DNA of 6,700 nucleotides from positions 1 to 6,700 of the forward strand of contig VAYV01000013.1 in assembly GCA_005883175.1 (NCBI GenBank), written 5' to 3'. Below, in pieces: positions 1 through 5,793 of this stretch; positions within the stretch are counted from its first letter, which is position 1, and the number at the start of each line of letters is the position of its first letter. Below the pieces are notes generated by a model. The model saw nothing but the letters and a program-made list of their open reading frames with translations, ran no database searches and was not told the DNA's origin. Position numbers and translations under genes: made by a program. The stretch is from Actinomycetota bacterium (GTDB lineage Bacteria > Actinomycetota > AC-67).

Positions 1-174
1 AACCTCGACCGCCTCGGCGTGCCCGGTTGTGTGGCTGCACACCTGTTCGTAGGTGGGGTTCTTCGTGGAGCCGCCGGTGTAGCCGACGGTGGTGGCGAGC
101 ACGCCGGGCGTCTCGCGGAACGCGGCCTCGACTCCCCAGAAGCATCCGGCTGCGAACGTCGCTTTCTTGCTCAC
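1..174 (-). CDS. msrA: Peptide-methionine (S)-S-oxide reductase MsrA, N-terminal part (cut by window edge)
   Basis: MsrA reduces methionine-(S)-sulfoxide in proteins and free methionine back to methionine, using a catalytic cysteine that is recycled by thioredoxin in the cytoplasm. The 58 visible codons carry the family's signature start: the nucleophile is Cys11 in the AAGCFWGVEAAF block, followed by GYTGGSTKNPTYEQVCSHTTGH (residues 31-52, given here as two motifs: GYTGG and the TYEQVCSHTTGHAE stretch), both typical of MsrA. The remaining roughly 100 or more residues lie left of the window. The start is GTG at 172-174, chosen because a strong AAGGAGG ribosome binding site (complement of 179-185) sits 4 nt upstream and the next residues match the usual MsrA N-terminus. 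It is the last of three genes on this strand, 122 bp after the DJ-1/PfpI gene, so it may have its own promoter. Identification is firm; completeness cannot be judged. Confidence 0.93.
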   Translation of the reverse strand, partial: MSKKATFAAGCFWGVEAAFRETPGVLATTVGYTGGSTKNPTYEQVCSHTTGHAEAVEV

Positions 175-196
175 AGAGCCTCCTTGTTCGGTACCG

Positions 197-233
197 GTGT
201 AACACAGATCCGTCCGGCCTTGTTCCCTGTTAC
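197..233. promoter_or_regulatory. Possible operator upstream of msrA (inverted repeat)
   Basis: In the 122-bp gap before msrA there is a short odd palindrome GTGT-A-ACAC (197-205), and the hexamer GTAACA (199-204) is mirrored by TGTTAC (228-233), 23 nt apart. The pair lies about 25-60 nt upstream of the msrA start, where a promoter or operator would be expected. Seen directly: the symmetry. Inferred: a regulatory role. The arms are only 6 bp, so chance is a real alternative, and I could not find a convincing -35/-10 pair. Confidence 0.22.
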
Positions 234-256
234 CTACGGAGCGGAGGCATAGCGAC

Positions 257-271
257 CGCGGCAGGCTGCTC
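257..271. repeat. 15-bp direct repeat, copy 1
   Basis: CGCGGCAGGCTGCTC, identical to 2064-2078. This copy lies 25 nt beyond the stop codon of the DJ-1/PfpI gene on the minus strand, next to a weak CCGCT/AGCGG hairpin (274-278 and 288-292). Both copies therefore fall in the 3' untranslated position of a leftward gene, a location that may mean transcript-end processing or may be chance. Confidence 0.5.
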
Positions 272-296
272 CCCCGCTTGGTTCGTTAGCGGTTGC

Positions 297-1082
297 TCAG
301 CCCCGCGTCCCGATCAGCGTGACGAGCTCGCGCGCGAACGCGTGCGCATCACCCGGCCAGCGCGCCGATAGGTAGTTCCCGTCTTTGACGGTGAACCCGT
401 TGGGACGCTCGTCCGTGTCGCGGATCATCGGAACCGGTGTGCCCGGTCCGGCCGTGTAATCGGTCGACGTGCGCAGGTGTGAGATGAGGTCGTCCATCAT
501 CGGCATGTCGTACGTCCGGTAGTAGTCGCGCAGCGTTGCGCGCGTCAGCCAGTACGCCGCCATCTCCTGGTTACGCGTGAGACCGGTCGTTCGTTTGCCC
601 CACAGGACCGAGCGGCCGTTGCACTCGGGATTGTCCAATGACTGCGAGCGCGCCGCGAGAAGCGTCCCGTGGCAGATCGCGCCCACCGGTTTGTCCCGGT
701 CGAAGAAGTGCGCGACGACCCGGTGAAGGACCGCACTCTCGAGGTAGGGCCGCATCCCCTTATCGTGGCCGCCGGTCAGGACGAGCGCGTCGTACTCGTC
801 CGGCTGGATCTTCTCGTACTCGATCGGCCGGCGGAACGCGTCCGAGCCTTCCATGTCTCGATACACGCGAACGTCATCCGCGCGAGCCATCAAGCTCTTG
901 CGGAGCAGCTTGGGCAGGCCTTTGCCCGTCACCATCCGATGATCGGCCTGCGCAGGTTCGCCGTCGGGCGTCGCGAAGACCACGTGGTGGCCGGCCCGCA
1001 CGAGCGCGCGCCAGGGGACCGCGCTCTCGGTCGGATCGAACCCGTAGTGCGGGAGCGGCATCAGGACGGTCTTCGGGTCCAT
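297..1082 (-). CDS. DJ-1/PfpI family (type 1 glutamine amidotransferase-like) protein
   Basis: A 261-residue member of the DJ-1/ThiJ/PfpI superfamily, cytoplasmic proteins that include deglycases, chaperones such as Hsp31, and peptidases. The nucleophile elbow is clear: Cys137-His138 in KPVGAICHGTLLAA. The acidic partner is probably Glu19 in GFDPTES, near the N-terminus as in Hsp31-type members. The flavodoxin-like core shows as PLPHYGFDPTE (9-19), YDALVLTGGHDKGMRPY (97-113) and the C-terminal DGNYLSARWPGDAHAFA (235-250), which corresponds to the family's usual DG-N-x-x-(T/S) strand. Length suits the larger single-domain members. ATG at 1080-1082 is the only reasonable start, but its ribosome binding site is poor, so it may depend on translation from the L,D-transpeptidase gene 58 bp upstream on the same strand. 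Whether it is a deglycase, hydrolase or amidotransferase-like protein cannot be decided from sequence. Family call firm, activity open. Confidence 0.9.
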   Translation of the reverse strand: MDPKTVLMPLPHYGFDPTESAVPWRALVRAGHHVVFATPDGEPAQADHRMVTGKGLPKLLRKSLMARADDVRVYRDMEGSDAFRRPIEYEKIQPDEYDALVLTGGHDKGMRPYLESAVLHRVVAHFFDRDKPVGAICHGTLLAARSQSLDNPECNGRSVLWGKRTTGLTRNQEMAAYWLTRATLRDYYRTYDMPMMDDLISHLRTSTDYTAGPGTPVPMIRDTDERPNGFTVKDGNYLSARWPGDAHAFARELVTLIGTRG

Positions 1083-1140
1083 CGGTTCGAGGCTACCGCC
1101 GGTCCGCAGGATCCGGATGGGCTATTCGCGTGGTTCCGGC

Positions 1141-1716
1141 TTAGTGGATCCAGACGGGGGTGCCCACGCGCGCCCAACGGTAGAGCCTCTCGGCCGCCGC
1201 GGTCCCGACCCGGACGCAGCCGTGGCTCGCCCGCGTTCCGAGGCGCGACTCGCCGATGTTCACCGTCGAGCCGGGATAGTGCGTGACCTGGTGGATGAAG
1301 TAGTTGCCGTGGATGTTCAGCGCCCACGGCATGATCACGCCCCACTTCGCCGACCACGCGTTGGGGTTCTTGAACAGGACGTGGAAGTGACCCGGCGGCG
1401 TGTCGTAGCCGGGCATCCCCGTCGAGATCGGGGTGCTGAGCACCACGACCCCGTCCTGCCACGCGGTCAATCGCTGCGTGGCGATCGAGACCTCGATGAG
1501 CGTCCCCGAGACCCTCTTGGGGGCCTTCTGCTTGACAACAACGTCGCGACGCCACTCGGCCGATGGCTCGCGGACGAGGCGGACGCGAACGTCGGCGGTC
1601 GCTCCCGGCTCGGCCTGCGCGCGCATGCTGCGCTCGGGAGAAGACGCCGGCGAAGACGCCGCGCAGACCGAGACGATCGCGAGAACGGCTGCCGCCGCCA
1701 CGAGTCGGAAACGCAT
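1141..1716 (-). CDS. Exported L,D-transpeptidase (YkuD domain)
   Basis: L,D-transpeptidases form 3-3 cross-links in peptidoglycan (or attach proteins to it) outside the membrane, using a catalytic cysteine. The 191-residue product starts with a signal sequence, MRFRLVAAAAVLAIVSVCAA: basic n-region, hydrophobic core, and Cys18 in VSVC, a poor lipobox, so either a lipoprotein or an ordinary secreted protein. After a linker the YkuD domain spans about residues 70-191, from TLIEVSIATQRLTAW through TPPGHFHVLFK to the active site SHGCVRV with His165 and Cys167; upstream histidines in NIHGNYFIH (His136, His142) belong to the same site. The protein ends in GTPVWIH, a usual family terminus. I chose ATG at 1714-1716 over the in-frame GTG at 1750-1752 because AGGGGG (complement of 1720-1725) precedes it closely and the signal peptide then begins properly. 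First of three same-strand genes; a SH3 or PG-binding domain is absent. Confidence 0.92.
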   Translation of the reverse strand: MRFRLVAAAAVLAIVSVCAASSPASSPERSMRAQAEPGATADVRVRLVREPSAEWRRDVVVKQKAPKRVSGTLIEVSIATQRLTAWQDGVVVLSTPISTGMPGYDTPPGHFHVLFKNPNAWSAKWGVIMPWALNIHGNYFIHQVTHYPGSTVNIGESRLGTRASHGCVRVGTAAAERLYRWARVGTPVWIH

Positions 1717-1954
1717 GATCCCCCTGCCCTGCTCGCAACGCGAGCTCAACACGGGTCACGGTATCGACGGCCGGGAGAACCGGCAGTGTCCGAACGGCCA
1801 GTTTTTCCCAGTCTCAGTTGTGCAACGCGGAGACGAACTAACTCCAGGTCGCGGTTTCGTGGAGGTAGCGGGATGTTGTGTGAACCGATCTGACCTGCTC
1901 AGCGCGCTGCGCGACCGGAATCTCAGCCTGACATCGGCTCGATCCTGGTAGGCG

Positions 1955-2050
1955 CTACGTCTCCTCGGACACTCCGACCCGCACCGGAGCGAGCGCCGGA
2001 TCGTGCGTCGGCAGGATGCGATCGGAGCGCCTTCGAATGCGGATCTTCAT
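1955..2050 (-). CDS. Very small open frame after the permease, possible ATPase-tail remnant
   Basis: A 31-codon frame starting at ATG 2048-2050 and ending in TAG, 37 bp after the permease stop. It has no ribosome binding site. Its middle reads ILPTHDPALAP; the THDPALA portion resembles the H-loop (switch histidine) segment of LolD/MacB-type ABC ATPases, the usual partners of such permeases, but the flanking residues do not continue the ATPase pattern and no Walker motifs are near. It could be a scrap of a deleted ATPase gene or pure coincidence; the coincidence is at least as likely. Confidence 0.15.
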   Translation of the reverse strand: MKIRIRRRSDRILPTHDPALAPVRVGVSEET

Positions 2051-2063
2051 CGTGTTTGTGGTT

Positions 2064-2078
2064 CGCGGCAGGCTGCTC
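2064..2078. repeat. 15-bp direct repeat, copy 2
   Basis: CGCGGCAGGCTGCTC, identical to 257-271 and in the same orientation. This copy lies 10 nt beyond the permease stop codon on the minus strand. It contains the 9-nt near-palindrome GCAG-G-CTGC. Confidence 0.5.
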
Positions 2079-2087
2079 GGAATCCTG

Positions 2088-4490
2088 TTATTCCGCGCGC
2101 AAGGCGGGCGCGGGGCGCATGCGGCCGGCGATGACGGCCGGGATCGCAGCGATCACGTTGGCCAGGACGATCGCGCCGGCGACGGTCAGGAGAAGCCGGA
2201 CCGAGGGCGTGACCGGCTCGGGAACCGTGCCGAGCCCGTTCGCGAACGCCGTCCAGACGACGCGGCCGACGCCGATCCCAACGGGGATCCCGATCAGCAA
2301 TGCAACGGACACGAACGTCGTCGCCTGCCATGCCACCGTCGAGCGCACCTGGGGTGGCACGAACCCGAGCATCTTCAAGATCGCGAAGTCGCGGCGGCGA
2401 CGACGGATCGACGTCGCCAGGGTGTGGGCCAAGGTCGCCGCGGCGAGCAGCGCGACGAGGCCCGCCAAGAGGAGGGGCAGGTTCTGGACCTGGCCGAAGT
2501 TCACGAGGTCCGTAGGACGTTGCGGGAGTACGAGCGAGTACTGGTCCGTGAACTTATCTCTGAGCTCCGCCTCGACGGCCTTCTTGTTCACGCCGGGCGC
2601 GAAGTTGAAGAGCAAGTCCGATGCCGGGGGGATCTGGAAGGGCGGCGGCGGTGCCATCCGCTGCTCGGCCGGGCCGACGACGACGGCACCCTCCCCGAGG
2701 CGGCCGCTATCGGTGTTCGGCGGGATGACGACCGTTCCCACCACCTTGAACTGCGCGCGTCTCGCCTGGACCGCGGAGATATACATCGTGATCGTCGAGC
2801 CGATGTGCGCGTGGAGGTCTTTGAGCGTCTTGATGCCGAGCGCGATCTCCCCGGTCGTCTCGGGCACATGGCCGTCGACCAAGACCGGTTGGATGAGGCC
2901 CTTGACATCCTGCAAGCCCAGAAGTTGGAAGTGAACCTTGTCGTTCAGGACCACCGGAGGCGTGTCGATGCTTGCGATGTCGGCGATGCGCTGATCCGGC
3001 TCGAGGATCTTCAACGCAGCGATGCTGTCCATGGCGTTGTTCGTCGTCACGTGGACGTCCCAGTTCCAACCGTACAGGTGCGGCGTGCTCAAGAGATGAT
3101 CCAGGCTGGCGCCGAACGAGAGCGCACCCGTGAGGGCGACAATCGCAAGCAACACGCTGAGCAAGGAGCTACGGACGGGAACCTCGGTACGGCCGCGGCC
3201 GGGCTCGAGCGCGAGACGCATCCCTGTGCTGGCCGACGGCGTAAAGCCCGACATTGCGGCGGTTCGTGACACGAGCGACGGACGCTCGGAGCGCGAGGGC
3301 TCGCGCGCGATCGCGCGGGTGCTCTTCCATACCGGCCAGGCGGCGACCGCAAGAACCATCACGACGACCCCCGCAGCGATGAGGCCGAGCGAGAGAGGGT
3401 CGAACGAGAAGCCGGCGCTCGGCTCCGCGTTGCGCGCGAGACCGATCGGCATCAGCGTCGACGCGAAGAACGCGCCGAGCACGCCGACGGCCGCGGCCGC
3501 AACCCCGATCAGCGCCACCCGACCCATGCCGGCAAGCCACAATTGCCAGCGGGTCATGCCGAGGGCGAGCAGCGTTGGGGTCTCTGTCGCATCGAGTGTC
3601 GCTTGGCGGGCGAGCAGCTGCGAGAAGATAAGAGATGCGATGAGCGCGATAAGCGCGGCGACGATCCACAGTGCAACAGCCTCCAGATGGATCGACCGCT
3701 GAACGTTCGCCGCTTGGGGAGCCTGGCTCTGATTCAGCTGAGGCTTGCCTCCCGCCGTTGCGGTCGCCAACGCGTTGAGCTCGTCGTTGAAGGCCTTGTA
3801 GTCGGCGTTCCCGTGCTTCAGCCGGACGATAAGGAACTTGAAGGTGAAAACCTGTTGGGCGGCCAGCGAGTGGGCCAGGGCCGGAGTGACATGGATCCAC
3901 CCGCTGCCGAAGCCGTTGGTGGAAAGCTGCGGCGGGAACTCACCGGGCGCAGCTTCGATCCCAACGACCCGAAGGGTCATCGGGGCAAGGTCCTTGTTCT
4001 GGGTCACACCGAACCCAACGCTCAGCCGGCTGCCGACATGAAGATGCCGGGTGCGCGCAAAGTCGAATGCGACCATGACCTCGTCGAGGCTGTTCGGGTT
4101 GGGCGCGTGGCCGTTCAAGATCTTGAGCCGGTTGATGCTGACTCCCCCCGCCGCATCGCTGCCGAGTACCTGCAAAGCCGGATCGGTTGCGGCAAAGAAG
4201 CTCTGTACGGACGCTGCGGCGACCTGCGGTAGCCGAGCGATCGTGTTGAAGTCGAGGTTCGCGAAATTCTGCTCGCCGAAGCTGGGGAACACGACTACGT
4301 CCGCGGCCTTGTAGGCGCGCGCGAAACGTGGGTACGCGGTGTCGGTGCGGCGCGCGCCGGCGGCGAGGGTCATGACCGTGGCGGCGCCGACGCCCACGAG
4401 CAGCGTGAGGGCGATCATCGAGGCGCGGCGCGCGCGCAGTTCTGCGCGCGCGCGCGTGAGCACGGCGGTCGGGCCCATCCCCCCAGCCAT
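2088..4490 (-). CDS. ABC transporter permease, FtsX/MacB type, two FtsX modules
   Basis: An 800-residue inner-membrane protein of the FtsX/MacB/LolC-E class, which uses ATP hydrolysis by a separate subunit to drive motions of large extracytoplasmic domains (lipoprotein, lipid or peptide handling, or cell-wall hydrolase control). Eight hydrophobic segments are visible at about 25-45, 270-292, 322-347, 366-388, 442-462, 671-693, 722-746 and 767-789. Between 1 and 2, and between 5 and 6, are large outside domains (about 50-265 and 463-665), so the protein is a duplicated FtsX architecture in one chain. The coupling-helix region of the second FtsX module is RRRRRDFAILKMLGFVPPQV (696-715); the first has TPTLLALGMTRWQLWLAGMG (305-324). 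Start: ATG 4488-4490 gives MAGGMG; a second ATG at 4476-4478 follows six G residues and is a real alternative. Neither has a good ribosome binding site, and the first lies inside an inverted repeat. No ATPase gene is adjacent, so the partner must be elsewhere. Substrate unknown. Confidence 0.92.
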   Translation of the reverse strand: MAGGMGPTAVLTRARAELRARRASMIALTLLVGVGAATVMTLAAGARRTDTAYPRFARAYKAADVVVFPSFGEQNFANLDFNTIARLPQVAAASVQSFFAATDPALQVLGSDAAGGVSINRLKILNGHAPNPNSLDEVMVAFDFARTRHLHVGSRLSVGFGVTQNKDLAPMTLRVVGIEAAPGEFPPQLSTNGFGSGWIHVTPALAHSLAAQQVFTFKFLIVRLKHGNADYKAFNDELNALATATAGGKPQLNQSQAPQAANVQRSIHLEAVALWIVAALIALIASLIFSQLLARQATLDATETPTLLALGMTRWQLWLAGMGRVALIGVAAAAVGVLGAFFASTLMPIGLARNAEPSAGFSFDPLSLGLIAAGVVVMVLAVAAWPVWKSTRAIAREPSRSERPSLVSRTAAMSGFTPSASTGMRLALEPGRGRTEVPVRSSLLSVLLAIVALTGALSFGASLDHLLSTPHLYGWNWDVHVTTNNAMDSIAALKILEPDQRIADIASIDTPPVVLNDKVHFQLLGLQDVKGLIQPVLVDGHVPETTGEIALGIKTLKDLHAHIGSTITMYISAVQARRAQFKVVGTVVIPPNTDSGRLGEGAVVVGPAEQRMAPPPPFQIPPASDLLFNFAPGVNKKAVEAELRDKFTDQYSLVLPQRPTDLVNFGQVQNLPLLLAGLVALLAAATLAHTLATSIRRRRRDFAILKMLGFVPPQVRSTVAWQATTFVSVALLIGIPVGIGVGRVVWTAFANGLGTVPEPVTPSVRLLLTVAGAIVLANVIAAIPAVIAGRMRPAPALRAE
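4428..4453. repeat. GC-alternating inverted repeat inside the permease 5' coding region
   Basis: GCGCGCGCGCA (4428-4438) and TGCGCGCGCGC (4443-4453) are perfect 11-bp complements around the 4-nt loop GTTC. The repeat lies about 35-60 nt after the first permease ATG and encodes the Arg/Ala-rich stretch RARAELRARR. As RNA it would be a very stable hairpin; as DNA it is an alternating purine-pyrimidine tract. It may simply follow from Arg/Ala codons in GC-rich DNA. Confidence 0.6.
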
Positions 4491-4520
4491 GGGGCGAGCC
4501 TACGGTTCGCCCCATGGCTG
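4484..4520. promoter_or_regulatory. Perfect 14-bp inverted repeat over the permease start codon
   Basis: CAGCCATGGGGCGA (4484-4497) and TCGCCCCATGGCTG (4507-4520) are exact complements separated by GCCTACGGT. In RNA the stem can extend through a G-U and two more pairs to a 3-nt loop. The downstream arm contains the permease ATG (4488-4490) and the upstream arm carries another ATG, so in the transcript the initiation codon would be buried. There is no T-run on either side, which argues against an intrinsic terminator. Either an operator for a dimeric regulator or an RNA structure controlling initiation fits; the choice is inference. Confidence 0.6.
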
Positions 4521-4970
4521 TGCGCAGCGTGGAGGCTGGTCTTATTCGCCGGGGGCTACCCCCCAGGTTTTCGAGAAGATGCCCTTGATCCGGACGGTGG
4601 TGTGCGCGCGCAGCCCGCTCGCCGTGCTACTTGGTCCTGAGCGACTTCTGGGTGGATACAGAATGGATGCACCTCTGAGCGACCGGCCGTCGATGGGGTC
4701 GTTTGCGTTGGCGGCCGAAGGAACCTGAGCCTCGATGGAGCCAAACGCAGCAGAACTCAATCAAACTCGCTGGGCCAGTCCGGACGAACTTGACGTGCAA
4801 GAACCGTCACGCTGGGCCATGCAGAACGAGGCAGGATCAACGTGGATGCCTTTCCCAACCCTTCCAGGCTGATTCCGGCGTGATCGTATTTACCCCCAAG
4901 GGCCCTTCGGGTCGACCCTCAAGACTTTGACCACTTTGACTTGCAGGGCGTTCCCGGCGACGCTCCGCTT
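4521..4970. other. Divergent intergenic region between permease and hydrolase
   Basis: About 450 bp with no gene that I can support. It must hold the promoters of both flanking divergent genes, though no clear -35/-10 pair stands out. Visible structure: a GGGGG-cta-CCCCC hairpin (4551-4563); direct repeats CTGAGCGAC (4637-4645 and 4675-4683) and CGCTGGGCCA (4768-4777 and 4810-4819); and a palindrome and tandem-repeat cluster just before the hydrolase (listed separately). A 72-codon leftward frame at 4542-4760 starts with TTG, lacks a ribosome binding site and resembles nothing known to me, so it is not called. Confidence 0.5.
4898..4941. promoter_or_regulatory. Palindrome pair and tandem 9-bp repeat before the hydrolase
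   Basis: Two perfect 10-bp palindromes stand one base apart: AAGGGCCCTT (4898-4907) and GGGTCGACCC (4909-4918). They are followed at once by a tandem repeat, ACTTTGACC (4924-4932) and ACTTTGACT (4933-4941), each containing a good -35-like TTGAC core. The cluster lies 30-73 nt upstream of the hydrolase GTG, where an operator or promoter is expected. No matching -10 element is obvious, so the exact use is inferred. Confidence 0.35.
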
Positions 4971-5765
4971 GTGAGTCGTCCCGTCGACGTGAATGGCCTC
5001 GCGATCGCCTCTCGCTCAGCAGGCGACGGCCCTCCGCTGATATTGCTCCACGGGTTTCTTTGTGACTCCCGCTGCTGGAGAACCCAGTTGGAGGGGCTCT
5101 CGGATGCATTCCGCGTCATCGCTTGGGACGCGCCCGGAGCAGGTGAGTCCTCGGATCCACCGGAGCAGTTCACGATCACCGACTGGGCGCACTGCCTCGC
5201 ATCCTTCCTCGATGCGGTCGGCGTTGATCGCGCGGTTATCGTCGGGCTCTCATGGGGCGGCGTGCTTGCTCAGGAGTTCTACCGATCGTATCCGGCACGC
5301 GTAGCGGGCTTCCTCCTAGCCGACACGTACGCGGGTTGGAAAGGGTCCCTTCCCGTCGATGACTGCGAAAAGCGGTTGCAGAGATGCCTGCGTGATTCAT
5401 CCCTGCCGGGCGACGAGTTCGCAACTCGCTGGGTTCCCGAGATGTTCACCGAAGGCGCACCCGCGGAGCTCATCGATGAGATGTCGATCGTCTTCCGCGA
5501 GTTTCACCCGCATGGCTTTCGCCTGATGGCGAGATCACTCGCCGACACCGACACAACCGGTCTGTTGCCGGCGATCGAGGTTCCGACACTGCTCGTGTGG
5601 GGAGACGATGATCGTCGAAGCCCAAAGAACATCGCCGAGCAGCTCAGAGATGGGATCCCGAAGGCCGAGCTTGCGATCATCCCGCGCGCCGGTCACGTGA
5701 GCAACATGGAACAGCCCGAGAAGTTCAACGCACATGTTCGGCGGTTCTTGCTCTCAGAGCCTTGA
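4971..5765 (+). CDS. Alpha/beta hydrolase (alpha/beta fold, haloalkane dehalogenase/esterase-like group)
   Basis: A 264-residue cytoplasmic alpha/beta-fold hydrolase. Numbered from the chosen GTG, the oxyanion-hole strand is PPLILLHGF (21-29), the nucleophile elbow is GLSWGG with Ser94, the acid is Asp214 in VWGDDDRRSP and the general base is His242 in PRAGHVSNMEQP, so the full Ser-Asp-His triad is present. The AWDAPGAGESSDPP segment (51-64) is the usual strand-turn after the oxyanion strand. A cap region runs from about 120 to 190. Length is normal and there are no breaks. The frame stays open to TTG 4941, but GTG 4971 places the N-terminal SRPVDVNGLAIA strand as in relatives; both starts have weak ribosome binding sites. 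The substrate is not predictable: esterases, lactonases and C-C hydrolases share this pattern. It is first on the rightward strand and the only intact gene there. Codon third positions are a little less GC-rich than in the leftward genes. Confidence 0.93.
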   Translation: MSRPVDVNGLAIASRSAGDGPPLILLHGFLCDSRCWRTQLEGLSDAFRVIAWDAPGAGESSDPPEQFTITDWAHCLASFLDAVGVDRAVIVGLSWGGVLAQEFYRSYPARVAGFLLADTYAGWKGSLPVDDCEKRLQRCLRDSSLPGDEFATRWVPEMFTEGAPAELIDEMSIVFREFHPHGFRLMARSLADTDTTGLLPAIEVPTLLVWGDDDRRSPKNIAEQLRDGIPKAELAIIPRAGHVSNMEQPEKFNAHVRRFLLSEP

Positions 5766-5775
5766 GGGAACCGCG

Positions 5776-5793
5776 CGTGGAAAGCCTTCCACG
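5776..5793. repeat. 7-bp inverted repeat after the hydrolase stop
   Basis: CGTGGAA (5776-5782) and TTCCACG (5787-5793) form a perfect stem with loop AGCC, 10 nt after the hydrolase TGA. It has no T-run, so it is at best a weak terminator, and it overlaps the GTG start of the downstream methyltransferase-like remnant. Confidence 0.4.

Larger units (their letters stand above)
1717..2087. other. Intergenic region between permease and L,D-transpeptidase genes
   Basis: This 371-bp stretch holds the presumed promoter of the L,D-transpeptidase gene and the 3' end region of the permease transcript. I see no convincing -35/-10 pair, no tRNA and no terminator with a T-run. Several short GC-rich inverted repeats occur, for example GCCGG/CCGGC with a 5-nt loop (1770-1784) and GATCG/CGATC (1999-2003 and 2019-2023). 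A 31-codon minus-strand frame (1955-2050) and a 15-bp repeat (2064-2078) are listed separately. Confidence 0.5.

Noticed and set aside
669..1286. Long plus-strand frames opposite the DJ-1/PfpI and L,D-transpeptidase genes
   Set aside because: They mirror the codon bias of the true genes on the other strand and cross gene borders; no family signature.
1770..1784. GCCGG/CCGGC hairpin upstream of the L,D-transpeptidase gene as a regulator site
   Set aside because: Five-base arms in GC-rich DNA are expected by chance; no promoter positions to anchor it.
1868..1951. Short plus-strand frame containing NRSDLLSALRDRNLSLTSARSW
   Set aside because: About 20 codons from an uncertain GTG, no domain likeness; chance is enough.
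2016..3269. A 417-codon plus-strand open frame opposite the permease
   Set aside because: It lies antisense to a strongly supported membrane protein, is extremely rich in Arg, Asp and Gly as antisense frames of GC-rich genes are, and has no recognisable domain.
4551..4563. GGGGG-cta-CCCCC hairpin as a terminator
   Set aside because: Only 5 bp, no T-run of useful length, and no gene ends there on either strand.
4542..4760. 72-codon leftward frame upstream of the permease
   Set aside because: TTG start without a ribosome binding site, no family recognised, and weak coding character; kept only as an untested possibility.
4521..4970. Searched for CRISPR repeats, an IS end or an attachment site in the largest gap
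   Set aside because: Repeats are only 9-10 bp, two copies each, with unequal context; no transposase or integrase frame is present.
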